Positions 26,902-35,886 of a DNA stretch of 64,000 bases are shown here, in pieces. Within the stretch, counting starts at the first letter, position 1. Every line of letters starts with the position of its first letter. The DNA comes from an uncultured Verrucomicrobiota bacterium. Lineage in GTDB: Bacteria > Verrucomicrobiota > Kiritimatiellia > CAIVKH01. The notes under the pieces were generated by a model. It saw nothing but the letters and a program-made list of their open reading frames with translations. It was not told where the DNA came from and searched no databases. The translations under genes and the position numbers were made by a program. Location of the stretch: contig CALKUH010000038.1 of assembly GCA_937996795.1 (NCBI GenBank), forward strand, positions 60,259 through 124,258. The letters run 5' to 3'.

Positions 26902-27354
26902 ATGCTAACCAGCAAAACCAAATACGCGTTGATCGCCTTGCAGACCCTGGCGAGGGCGCGGCGGGATGAACCGGTGCTGATTGCCCGGATCGCGGAAGAG
27001 GAGTCGATTCCGCGTAAATTTCTCGAGCGGATCCTGCTGGAGCTGAAGGCGCGCGGCGTGCTGCGCAGCCAGAAGGGAAAAGGCGGCGGCTACTCCCTCG
27101 CCCGCGCCCCCGACGAGATCCCGCTGGCGGATATCGTCCGCTGGATGGACGGCCCGCTCGCGCCGGTTTCCTGTGTCAGCCAGACGGCCTATGCGCCGTG
27201 CCGCGAGTGCCGCAACGAGGCGTGTTGCGGGATTCGCTCCGTGATGAAGGAGGTCCGCGACGCGATCGCCGACATCCTCGGAGCCACGACGGTGGCGGAT
27301 CTGGTGCGCCGCGGGCAGGACACCCGGCGGCAGGAATTAACCTACGATATTTGA
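26902..27354 (+). CDS. Rrf2-family regulator with cysteine cluster
   Basis: A 150-residue winged-helix regulator. The N-terminus MLTSKTKYALIALQTLARAR, IARIAEEESIPRKFLERILL and the wing KGKGGGYSLARAP are typical of the family (CymR, IscR, NsrR). A dense cysteine set, C91, C100, C103, C108 and C109, could hold an Fe-S cluster or act as a redox sensor. It heads the sulfate-uptake operon, 7 nt before the DUF2292 gene, so it most likely controls sulfur assimilation. Confidence 0.93.
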   Translation: MLTSKTKYALIALQTLARARRDEPVLIARIAEEESIPRKFLERILLELKARGVLRSQKGKGGGYSLARAPDEIPLADIVRWMDGPLAPVSCVSQTAYAPCRECRNEACCGIRSVMKEVRDAIADILGATTVADLVRRGQDTRRQELTYDI

Positions 27355-27361
27355 GTGGAAC

Positions 27362-27538
27362 ATGAGCAGCAGTGAACAGAAACGCGAGACACAAGAACAG
27401 CGGGCGGACGAGGCCGGCATCCAGCAGGAAATCCTGCGCGCGGTGAAGGACGTGCGCTTCGGGTCGGTGGAGGTCGTGATTCACGACTCCAAGGTTGTGC
27501 AGGTGGAGCGGCGGGAAAAAATTCGCTTTCAGAAATAA
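27362..27538 (+). CDS. DUF2292 (YezD-like) small protein
   Basis: A 58-residue protein, MSSSEQKRET to REKIRFQK. The second half, IQQEILRAVKDVRFGSVEVV followed by IHDSKVVQVERREKIRF, fits the DUF2292/YezD pattern of a short basic beta-rich domain. The function is unknown, but members often sit beside sulfate-uptake and cysteine genes. It lies 7 nt after rrf2 and 117 nt before the porin; the 117 nt hold a GC hairpin-like stretch and the porin ribosome binding site (GAGGAG). Confidence 0.8.
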   Translation: MSSSEQKRETQEQRADEAGIQQEILRAVKDVRFGSVEVVIHDSKVVQVERREKIRFQK

Positions 27539-27655
27539 CGCCGGACCGGCGGGGCCGTCCGCACAGGCGGAGGCCTTCAACAAACAAAAAAAAGAAGAGG
27601 TGGAGCGCTGACCGGATCACCGGAAGTCACCACAGGAAACTGAGGAGACAATCCG

Positions 27656-29020
27656 ATGAACAGACAGCAATACGGTTGGCTGCTGGCCCTGGGCGGGCTG
27701 GTGTGGTGGACGGCAAACACAGGGGTTCGCGCGGAAACGGCGGACCCGAAATGGCAGGAGTTGGATCAGAAAGTGCGCATCCTGGAACGAAAACTGGAAC
27801 TGGCGGACGAAGCCGCGGCGGCGAAGGCGAAAGAAACCCCCACCCTGTCGGCAGGGCCGGGCGGATTCTCCCTCGCGTCAGCCGACAAGGCGTTCTCGTT
27901 GCGGCTGCGCGGGTTCGTACAGGCGGATGGACGCGTGTATGCGGATGACGAAGGGGACCGCCTCTCGGACACCTTCCTGCTCCGGCGCGCGCGCATCATT
28001 CTCGACGCGCAATTGGGCAAACACTTCGCCGCACGCATCGCCCCGGACTTCGGCGGAGGACAATCGCAATTGCAGGACGCCTACGTGGATTTCAAGGGCT
28101 CCGACGCCCTGAACCTCCGCGTGGGCCGCACGAAGGTCCCGCTGGGGCTTGAACGCCTGCAATCCTCGACCGAGCGCCTCTTCAACGAAACGGCGCTCGT
28201 CACGGCCCTCACGCCAAATCGCGACGAAGGCATCCTGCTTTACGGCGCGCTCGGCAAGGGCGTGCTGGAGTACCATCTCGGCGCCTTCAACGGCGGCCCG
28301 GATGGCGCGAGCATCGACAGCGACACGAACGACGAGTTCGATCTCGCGGCGCGCGTCTGGCTGACGCCGTTCAAACACAGCGACGCGGAAGCCCTCCAGG
28401 GGTTGAGCTTCGGGCTTGCCGGCACGGTGGGCGAGCAATCGGGCACGACGAATGCGCCGGGCCTTCCCACCTACCGCACCACGGGGCAGAACACGTTCTT
28501 CAGCTACCGGACCTCGACCAACGCCGCCGACACCGCGGTGGCCGACGGCGACCGCACGCGCATCGCCCCGCAGGTTTACTATGCGGTGGGCCCGTGGAGC
28601 CTGCACGGCGAGTACATCATCTCGGAACAGGACGTCGGCAATGGATCAGGTTCCGCCAGCCTCGAACAGGAAGCCTGGCAGCTCGCCACGTCCTGGGTGC
28701 TGACGGGGGAAAAACCTTCGCTGAAGGGCGTCTCGCCTGCGAAGCCATTCGATCCCGCCAAGGGGCAATGGGGCGCGTTCGAGTTAAAGGCGCGCGTCGG
28801 CGAATTGTCGATTGATGACGCCGCGTTCGAGGGCGGCTATGCGCAAGCCACGCGCTCGGCCCGGTCGGCGGAAGCGGTGGGCGGCGGTTTGAACTGGTAC
28901 CTGACCCGCAACGCCAAACTCTCCCTTGATTACGAGCAGACGACCTTCGACGGCGGCGCGGCCGACGGGGATCGTCCGGATGAAAAAATCGTCATCGCGC
29001 GCGCCCAGGTAAGTTTCTAA
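27656..29020 (+). CDS. Anion-selective outer-membrane porin (OprO/OprP-like)
   Basis: 454 residues with a signal peptide (cleavage near VRAETA), a short coiled coil (KWQELDQKVRILERKLELAD) that may anchor to the cell wall, and a beta-barrel of the phosphate-selective porin O/P type: FSLRLRGFVQADGRVY, FLLRRARIILDAQLGKHF and LNLRVGRTKVPLGLERLQSS. It ends in aromatic-terminated strands (IVIARAQVSF). Placement directly before the sulfate-binding protein suggests that it admits sulfate or related oxyanions through the outer membrane. That substrate is inference. Confidence 0.87.
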   Translation: MNRQQYGWLLALGGLVWWTANTGVRAETADPKWQELDQKVRILERKLELADEAAAAKAKETPTLSAGPGGFSLASADKAFSLRLRGFVQADGRVYADDEGDRLSDTFLLRRARIILDAQLGKHFAARIAPDFGGGQSQLQDAYVDFKGSDALNLRVGRTKVPLGLERLQSSTERLFNETALVTALTPNRDEGILLYGALGKGVLEYHLGAFNGGPDGASIDSDTNDEFDLAARVWLTPFKHSDAEALQGLSFGLAGTVGEQSGTTNAPGLPTYRTTGQNTFFSYRTSTNAADTAVADGDRTRIAPQVYYAVGPWSLHGEYIISEQDVGNGSGSASLEQEAWQLATSWVLTGEKPSLKGVSPAKPFDPAKGQWGAFELKARVGELSIDDAAFEGGYAQATRSARSAEAVGGGLNWYLTRNAKLSLDYEQTTFDGGAADGDRPDEKIVIARAQVSF

Positions 29021-29041
29021 TCCCACACACGGAGAATAATC

Positions 29042-30034
29042 ATGAAACGATTCATCACCGCATTACTCATCGGAACGGCCACCCTGGCCGTCGCCGCACC
29101 CAAACCGGTCACCCTGCTCAACGTGTCCTACGATCCGACGCGGGAATTCTACGTGGACTTCAACGCGGCGTTCGCTCGGCACTGGGAGACGACGACCGGT
29201 CAGAAGGTCACGATCAAGCAATCGCATGGCGGCTCGGGCAAGCAGGCGCGGTCGGTCATCGACGGGCTGCCGGCGGACCTGGTCACCCTCGCCCTCGCGT
29301 ATGACATCGACGCGATCAGCGAGAAGGCGAAGTTGATTCCGGCCAGCTGGCAAAGCCGCCTGCCGCACAACAGCTCGCCATACTTCTCCACCATTGTGTT
29401 CCTTGTCCGCAAAGGGAACCCGAAGGAGATCAAGGATTGGGACGACCTCGTGAAACCGGGCATTTCCGTGATCACGCCGAATCCGAAAACCTCGGGCGGC
29501 GCGCGGTGGAACTACCTCGCCGCCTGGGAATTCGCGAAACGCCGGAACGGCGGCGATGAAAGCAAGGCCCGCGAATTCGTGTCCGCACTCTTCAAAAACG
29601 TGCCGGTGCTGGACTCCGGCGCGCGCGGCGCCACCACGACCTTCGTGCAGCGCGAAATCGGCGACGTGTTCCTCTCCTGGGAAAACGAGGCGTTCCTCGC
29701 GCTCAAGGAGTTCGGCGCCGACAAGCTCGAGATCGTCGTTCCCTCCATCAGCATCCTCGCCGAACCCCCGGTGACGGTCATCGACAAAGTGGTCGATCGA
29801 CGCGGCACCCGCGCCGTGGCGGAGGCCTACCTCAACTTCCTCTACAGCGAGGAAGGCCAGGACCTCGCGGGCAAACATTTCTACCGCCCGCGCCTGCCGG
29901 CGGCCGCGCAGAAATACGCGACCCAGTTCGCCGACGTGGCGCTCTTCACGATTGACGAAGCGTTCGGCGGTTGGAAACAGGCGCAGGAAACGCATTTCAG
30001 CGACGGAGGCGTGTTCGACCAGATTTACAAGTAA
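29042..30034 (+). CDS. sbp: Sulfate ABC transporter substrate-binding protein
   Basis: Periplasmic sulfate (or thiosulfate) receptor, 330 residues, with a signal peptide (MKRFITALLIGTATLAVAAP). The Sbp/CysP signatures are LLNVSYDPTREFY near the N-terminus, KQSHGGSGKQARSVIDGLPA and the DLVTLALAYDID segment, NPKTSGGARWNYLAAW, and the late WENEAFLA. It is followed by cysT, cysW and cysA, completing the importer. A strong hairpin lies between it and cysT. Confidence 0.95.
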   Translation: MKRFITALLIGTATLAVAAPKPVTLLNVSYDPTREFYVDFNAAFARHWETTTGQKVTIKQSHGGSGKQARSVIDGLPADLVTLALAYDIDAISEKAKLIPASWQSRLPHNSSPYFSTIVFLVRKGNPKEIKDWDDLVKPGISVITPNPKTSGGARWNYLAAWEFAKRRNGGDESKAREFVSALFKNVPVLDSGARGATTTFVQREIGDVFLSWENEAFLALKEFGADKLEIVVPSISILAEPPVTVIDKVVDRRGTRAVAEAYLNFLYSEEGQDLAGKHFYRPRLPAAAQKYATQFADVALFTIDEAFGGWKQAQETHFSDGGVFDQIYK

Positions 30035-30047
30035 GTTGAAGAGGGTT

Positions 30048-30094
30048 TCAGGTGTCAGGGAGGAGCGCTCCCGACACCTGACACCTGACACCCG
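30048..30094. repeat. Palindromic repeat, family D (copy 1)
   Basis: CAGGTGTC (30049-30056) and GGGAG (30058-30062) pair with CTCCC (30068-30072) and GACACCTG (30073-30080), giving a 13-bp stem with one bulge and a 5-nt loop; further GACACC units follow. It sits between sbp and cysT. A second copy is at 43660-43695. Confidence 0.8.
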
Positions 30095-30100
30095 GCCACC

Positions 30101-30922
30101 ATGAACCCTTCCCGCAAAACCAACGTCCTGCCCGGCTTCGGCCTCTCGATGGGCTTCACGATCACGTACCTGTGCTTGATCGTGTTGATCCCGTTGTCGG
30201 CGGCGTTTCTCAAGACCGCCACGATGGGCTGGCCGGCGTTCTGGGAGGCGATCAGCGCACCGCGCGTGCTCGCGTCGTACCGGTTGAGTTTCGGCGTTTC
30301 GGCCATCGCCGCGCTGGTCAACGGCGTCTTCGGATTCATCGTCGCGTGGGTCCTCGCGCGCTACACGTTTCCGGCGAAGAAACTGGTCGATGCATTTGTC
30401 GATCTCCCCTTTGCGCTGCCGACCGCGGTGGCGGGCATCGCCCTGACGGCGATCTATGCGGAGAACGGATGGATCGGCTCGCTGCTCGCGCCGCTGGGGA
30501 TCAAGGTTGCGTTCAAGCCGCTGGGCATCGGGATCGCGCTCATCTTCATCGGCCTGCCCTTCGTCGTGCGCACGTTGCAGCCGATCATCGAGGATCTCGA
30601 CGCCGACGTGGAGGAGGCGGCGGCAAGCCTCGGCGCGACGCGCGCGCAGACGTTCTTCCGCGTGGTGCTGCCGGCGGTGCTTCCCGCCTGGCTCACGGGC
30701 GTCGCGATGGCGTTCGCGCGGGCGGTCGGCGAATTCGGCTCGGTGGTGTTCATCTCCGGCAACATGCCGATGAAGACCGAGATCACCCCATTGCTCATCA
30801 TCACCAAGCTGGAGCAATACGACTACGCCGGCGCGACGGCGCTGGCTGTCGTCATGCTGGTGGCGTCATTCGCGCTGCTCCTGTTGATCAACCTGCTGCA
30901 GGCGTGGAGCGCGCGGAGGTAA
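30101..30922 (+). CDS. cysT: Sulfate ABC transporter permease CysT
   Basis: An inner-membrane permease of 273 residues with six predicted helices. The cytoplasmic EAA loop that contacts the ATPase is EEAAASLGATRAQTFFRVVL, and VDLPFALPTAVAGIALTAIY and GEFGSVVFISGNMPMKTEI are typical of CysT/CysU. The gene order sbp-cysT-cysW-cysA is canonical. cysW begins 2 nt after its stop. Confidence 0.95.
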   Translation: MNPSRKTNVLPGFGLSMGFTITYLCLIVLIPLSAAFLKTATMGWPAFWEAISAPRVLASYRLSFGVSAIAALVNGVFGFIVAWVLARYTFPAKKLVDAFVDLPFALPTAVAGIALTAIYAENGWIGSLLAPLGIKVAFKPLGIGIALIFIGLPFVVRTLQPIIEDLDADVEEAAASLGATRAQTFFRVVLPAVLPAWLTGVAMAFARAVGEFGSVVFISGNMPMKTEITPLLIITKLEQYDYAGATALAVVMLVASFALLLLINLLQAWSARR

Positions 30923-30924
30923 CC

Positions 30925-31812
30925 ATGGCCGGCATCGTCTCCAGACTCTCGCATCGCGGGGCCCGGCGTCCCGGCACCACGGATCCGGCGTGGGTGCGCT
31001 GGGCGCTTACGGCGACCGCGCTGCTGTTCCTCGCCGTGATGCTGTTTGTGCCGCTGGTCGCGGTGTTCGCCGAGGCGCTGCGCAAGGGGGTCGCGGCGTA
31101 CCTGGAATCCTTCGGCGATCCCGACGCGCTGGCGGCCATCCGCCTCACGCTGCTGACCGCCGCCATCGCCGTGCCCGCGAACGTGGTCTTCGGCGTCGCT
31201 GCGGCGTGGGCCATCGCGAAATTCGAGTTCCGCGGGAAGAACGTGCTGATCACGCTGATCGACCTGCCCTTCGCGGTGTCGCCCGTCGTGTCGGGCCTGA
31301 TCTACGTACTCGTCTTCGGCGCGCAGGGCTGGCTCGGGCCCTGGCTGATGGAGCACGACATCACGATCATCTTTGCCGTTCCGGGCATCGTCCTGGCCAC
31401 GGTTTTCGTGACCTTCCCCTTCGTCGCGCGCGAGCTGATCCCACTGATGCAGGCCCAGGGCACCGAGGAGGAGGAGTCCGCGATCGTGCTCGGCGCAAAC
31501 GGCTGGCAGACCTTCTGGAACGTCACGCTGCCGAACATCAAGTGGGGCCTGCTCTACGGCGTGATCCTCTGCAACGCGCGCGCGATGGGCGAATTCGGCG
31601 CGGTCTCGGTGGTGTCGGGCCACATCCGCGGCATGACCAACACCATCCCGCTGCACGTGGAGATCCTCTACAACGAATACCAGTTCGTCGCCGCGTTCGC
31701 GGTGGCCTCGCTGCTGGCCCTGCTGGCCCTGCTGACGCTCGGCATCAAGAATATCGTGGAATGGCGCGCGCACACGGCGCTGTCCGCCGAAACGAAACCG
31801 GAGTCCCCATGA
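30925..31812 (+). CDS. cysW: Sulfate ABC transporter permease CysW
   Basis: The second permease subunit, 295 residues, pairing with CysT. CysW-like segments are IDLPFAVSPVVSGLIYVLVF, the EAA-like loop EEEESAIVLGANGWQTFWNV and GEFGAVSVVSGHIRGMTNTI. The start ATG at 30925 follows GCGGAGGTAACC, with its Shine-Dalgarno inside the cysT end. The stop overlaps the cysA start (ATGA). Confidence 0.95.
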   Translation: MAGIVSRLSHRGARRPGTTDPAWVRWALTATALLFLAVMLFVPLVAVFAEALRKGVAAYLESFGDPDALAAIRLTLLTAAIAVPANVVFGVAAAWAIAKFEFRGKNVLITLIDLPFAVSPVVSGLIYVLVFGAQGWLGPWLMEHDITIIFAVPGIVLATVFVTFPFVARELIPLMQAQGTEEEESAIVLGANGWQTFWNVTLPNIKWGLLYGVILCNARAMGEFGAVSVVSGHIRGMTNTIPLHVEILYNEYQFVAAFAVASLLALLALLTLGIKNIVEWRAHTALSAETKPESP

Positions 31813-32816
31813 GCATCGAAGTCCAACACATCACCAAGCGATTCGGCTCGTTTACCGCGCTGGACGACGTCTCCGTGCGCTTCCCGTCCGGCCAGCTCGT
31901 CGGCCTGCTCGGGCCGTCGGGTTCGGGCAAGACCACGCTGCTCCGCATCATCGCGGGCCTCGAGCGCGCGGACAGCGGCAGCGTGCTGTTCGAGGGCGAG
32001 GACGCCACACAGCGGAGCGCGCGCGACCGGCGCGTCGGGTTCGTGTTCCAGCACTACGCCCTCTTCCGCCACATGACGGTGTTCGACAACGTCGCGTTCG
32101 GGCTGCGGGTGAAGCCGCGCGCCATCCGCCCGTCCGAGGCGGAAATCCGCGAGCGCGTGATGAAGCTGCTCGGCCTCGTGCAACTCGACTGGCTCGCCGA
32201 CCGCCTCCCCTCGCAGCTCTCCGGCGGCCAGCGCCAGCGCGTCGCCCTCGCCCGCGCGCTCGCGGTGGAACCCAAGGTGCTCCTGCTCGACGAACCGTTC
32301 GGCGCGCTGGACGCGAAGGTCCGGAAGGAACTGCGCCGCTGGCTCCGCCGCCTGCACGACGAAATCCATGTGACCAGCCTGTTCGTGACGCACGACGTCG
32401 AGGAGGCGCTGGAGGTTTCGGACCAGGTCGTCGTGATGAACAACGCCCGGATCGAACAAATCGGCACGCCGGACGAGGTCTACGAACACCCCGCCTCCCC
32501 GTTCGTGTACGACTTCCTCGGCAGCACGAACCGGTTCACCGCCGCGCCCCGGGACGGCGCCGTCGCCTTTTCGCGACCGCACGACATCGAAATCAGCCGC
32601 AGCCGCGACCACGCGGACGCCATCCCCGCGCGCGTCACCCACCTGCACGCCATCGGCCCGATCGTCCGCGTGGAGCTGTCCGACATCGCCAGCGGCCAGC
32701 CCATCGAGGCGGAACTCTCCAAACAGCGCTTCCGCGAACTCGCCCTGCGCGAAGGCGAAACCGTCCATGTCCACACCCGAAACGCGCGCGTTTTCGTGGA
32801 GGACTATTCGATCTAA
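31809..32816 (+). CDS. cysA: Sulfate ABC transporter ATP-binding protein
   Basis: The ATPase of the importer, 335 residues. Walker A GPSGSGKTT (35-43), signature LSGGQRQRVALARAL (from about 137), Walker B LLLDEPFGALDAK (from about 158) and the switch histidine in LFVTHDVEEAL. The C-terminal third is the TOBE regulatory region (FSRPHDIEI, then VRVELSDIASGQPIEAELSK), as in CysA. Start ATG 31809 overlaps the cysW stop. Confidence 0.95.
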   Translation: MSIEVQHITKRFGSFTALDDVSVRFPSGQLVGLLGPSGSGKTTLLRIIAGLERADSGSVLFEGEDATQRSARDRRVGFVFQHYALFRHMTVFDNVAFGLRVKPRAIRPSEAEIRERVMKLLGLVQLDWLADRLPSQLSGGQRQRVALARALAVEPKVLLLDEPFGALDAKVRKELRRWLRRLHDEIHVTSLFVTHDVEEALEVSDQVVVMNNARIEQIGTPDEVYEHPASPFVYDFLGSTNRFTAAPRDGAVAFSRPHDIEISRSRDHADAIPARVTHLHAIGPIVRVELSDIASGQPIEAELSKQRFRELALREGETVHVHTRNARVFVEDYSI

Positions 32817-32860
32817 ACGCGACAAAAAATTCTGGCAATCTTCAGCAAATGGCGGAGAAT

Positions 32861-32890
32861 ACCAACCATCTCGATCTGTTTAGTTTGGAT
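32861..32890 (+). promoter_or_regulatory. Possible Rrf2-type operator upstream of cysK
   Basis: CCATCTCGATCTGTTTAGTT (from 32866) resembles TTATCCCGATAGATTTAGTA upstream of cysH and the element before the first rrf2 gene (shared core ATCyCGAT..rTTTAGT). CCAA...TTGG ends give partial dyad symmetry. It is about 40 nt before the cysK ATG. Confidence 0.4.
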
Positions 32891-32926
32891 TTTCAAAGGT
32901 AACGACAGGTTCAAAGGAGCACGCAC

Positions 32927-33886
<960 letters not shown>

Positions 33887-33892
33887 GGTGCA

Positions 33893-33923
33893 TGTGGCCG
33901 CCCTCCACACGGGGCGGCTACAG
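33893..33923. repeat. Palindromic repeat, family E (short copy)
   Basis: TGTGGCCGCCC...GGGGCGGCTACA forms a short inverted repeat between the convergent cysK and CorC-family genes. It resembles the longer TGTAGCCGCG elements at 58829-58891 and 61524-61583. It may serve as a shared terminator. Confidence 0.6.
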
Positions 33924-33937
33924 GTTCGGCGTGCGGT

Positions 33938-35278
33938 TCAGATCGCGTCGCCCGACGGTTCGGCCGGCGGCGTCGCGGTGGTGGGCCGCTTGCTGATGAG
34001 CACCTTGTCGATGCGGTGCAGGTCCATGTCGAGGACTTCGAACTCGAACAGCCCATACTCCGTGCGCTCGCCCTCTCGCGGCACATGGCCGAACTGCTTG
34101 ACGAGGAAGCCCGCCAGCGTCTGGTAATCGCGCTCCTCCACGGGGTCGGCGTGGAACTCCGGCAGCTTCTCCTCCACGCGTTCGATGTCCACCAGCGCGT
34201 CGGCCAGCCAGGTGCCGTCGCTGCGCAGGCGCAGATCCGGACGCGAGCGATCGTCCGGCTTTTGCAGGTCGCCCAGCACCGATTCCATCACATCGATCAG
34301 CGTCACCAACCCGGAGATGCCGCCGAACTCGTCGGCCACGAGGGCCGCGTGGTGGCCGGTCTGGCGGAAGGCCTCCAGCAACTTCAGCACCGGCTGGCTC
34401 TCCGGCACGATGAACGGCTTGGTCATCAAGTCCGCCACGTTCACCGGCGCGCCCGCCGCGAGGTTCGCATAGAGCGCCTTCACCGAAAGCAGGCCGACCA
34501 CATTGTCGCGCGAATGCTCGTACACCGGGAACTGCGAGTGGCGGCTGACGACGATCTTGTGCCAGATGAGCTCGTGCGAATCGGCCTTGTTGATCCAGAT
34601 GATCTGCGGGCGCGGCGTCATGATGTCGCGCACGATGAGGTTGTCCAGGTCGAGCACGTTCGAGACGATTTCACTTTCGACGCGATGGAAGGCCCCGGCG
34701 CGCAACCCCTCCTGCATCAGGCCGCGCACCTCGTCGTCCGTGACCGACTCCTTCGCGTCCGTTTTCACCGGCATCAGGTTCAACACCGCATCCGTGCTCC
34801 AGCCCAGCACGCGGACCAGCGGATGCGCCAGCCGCGAGAGCGCGAGCATCGGGCGGGCCATCAGGCACGACATCGCCTCCGCGTAGGCCATGCCGATCCG
34901 TTTCGGCACCAGCTCGCCCACGATCAGCGACAGGAACGTAATCCCGGAGACCACCAGGGTGAGCGCGATTTCCTCGGCATACAGCGACACGCCGGGAATC
35001 CGCGCGAACGGCACCGCGAGATCCTCCGCCAACCGGGCGCCGCCATACACCCCGGCCACCACGCCGACCAGCGTGATGCCGATCTGCACCGTGCTCAGGA
35101 ACCGGTTGGGATTGTCCGCCAGCTCCAGCGCCGCCCGCGCCCGCGGGTCCCCGGCATCCGCCCGCTGGCGCAACCGCTCGCGCCGGACGGACACCATTGC
35201 GATCTCCGTCATCGCAAAGATGCCGTTGATCATCAGCAGCAGGAAAACAATGCCAATTTCAAAAATCGTCTCGTTCAT
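33938..35278 (-). CDS. CNNM/CorC (HlyC)-family membrane protein
   Basis: 446 residues. An N-terminal DUF21 (CNNM) transmembrane domain (about 1-190, MNETIFEIGIVFLLLMINGI, FLSLIVGELVPKRIGM) is followed by a CBS pair (about 205-330, VRDIMTPRPQIIW, FPVYEHSRDNVVGLL) and a C-terminal CorC_HlyC domain (about 345-430, ADALVDIERVEEKL). Relatives are implicated in magnesium, cobalt or sodium transport. The start at 35278 is chosen because the longer open frame adds only unrelated residues. Confidence 0.93.
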   Translation of the reverse strand: MNETIFEIGIVFLLLMINGIFAMTEIAMVSVRRERLRQRADAGDPRARAALELADNPNRFLSTVQIGITLVGVVAGVYGGARLAEDLAVPFARIPGVSLYAEEIALTLVVSGITFLSLIVGELVPKRIGMAYAEAMSCLMARPMLALSRLAHPLVRVLGWSTDAVLNLMPVKTDAKESVTDDEVRGLMQEGLRAGAFHRVESEIVSNVLDLDNLIVRDIMTPRPQIIWINKADSHELIWHKIVVSRHSQFPVYEHSRDNVVGLLSVKALYANLAAGAPVNVADLMTKPFIVPESQPVLKLLEAFRQTGHHAALVADEFGGISGLVTLIDVMESVLGDLQKPDDRSRPDLRLRSDGTWLADALVDIERVEEKLPEFHADPVEERDYQTLAGFLVKQFGHVPREGERTEYGLFEFEVLDMDLHRIDKVLISKRPTTATPPAEPSGDAI

Positions 35279-35376
35279 CGCGCCGGACAATATACGCGAT
35301 ACCCGCCCACCGCCAGCTTCCATACGCGTGTATTGTGCGCTTGTCAGCGGCGCGGGACATTGCAATCGTTACCGGA

Positions 35377-35817
35377 ATGATTTCAAACCGTTGCCATTAC
35401 GCGCTTCGCGCCATGCTGGAACTGGCCCTCCGTGAGGGCCGCGGCCCGGTCACCATCGCGGAAATCGCGTCGGCTCAGCGCATCCCCGTCCGCTTCCTCG
35501 AAGCCATCATGCGCCAGCTCAAGCAGGCCGGCCTCGCGGAATCCGCGCGCGGCAAGGAGGGCGGCTACTACCTCACGCGCCCCGCCGGGTCCATCCACGC
35601 CGGCGAAATCGTCGCCCTCTTCACCGGCCCCCTCTTCGCCAACCCGGACCAACGCGGCCCCAACCGGAGCGCCGACGAGGAACCAGACGTGTTTGCCTCG
35701 CTCTGGCGCGAAGCCGACAGCGCCGTCGCCTCCGTCTTCGAGCGCCACACCCTCGCCTCCCTCGTCGAGCAGGAACTGCAGCGGCGATACACAACCGCCT
35801 CCAATTACACGATTTAG
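35377..35817 (+). CDS. Rrf2-family regulator without cysteine cluster (CymR-like)
   Basis: A 146-residue winged-helix protein: MISNRCHYALRAMLELALRE, IAEIASAQRIPVRFLEAIMR and the wing GKEGGYYLTRPAGS. Apart from C6 there are no cysteines, so an Fe-S cluster is unlikely. Family members such as CymR sense cysteine status by binding CysK. It lies 69 nt before cysH and is likely a sulfur regulator. The ATG at 35377 lacks a strong ribosome binding site. Confidence 0.9.
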   Translation: MISNRCHYALRAMLELALREGRGPVTIAEIASAQRIPVRFLEAIMRQLKQAGLAESARGKEGGYYLTRPAGSIHAGEIVALFTGPLFANPDQRGPNRSADEEPDVFASLWREADSAVASVFERHTLASLVEQELQRRYTTASNYTI

Positions 35818-35854
35818 CTATATATCCATCGACAGCGTAATTTTCTCTTTATTT

Positions 35855-35882
35855 TTCCGATTATCCCGATAGATTTAGTAGC
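35855..35882 (+). promoter_or_regulatory. Possible Rrf2-type operator or promoter of cysH
   Basis: An AT-rich stretch (35815-35885) contrasts with the GC-rich surroundings. It holds TTCCGATTATCCCGATAGAT running into TTTAGTAG, ending a few nt before the cysH start. The CCGAT..aTTTAGT core resembles Rrf2-family boxes and the elements before rrf2 and cysK. A promoter must lie in the same stretch. Confidence 0.45.
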
Positions 35883-35886
35883 CATT

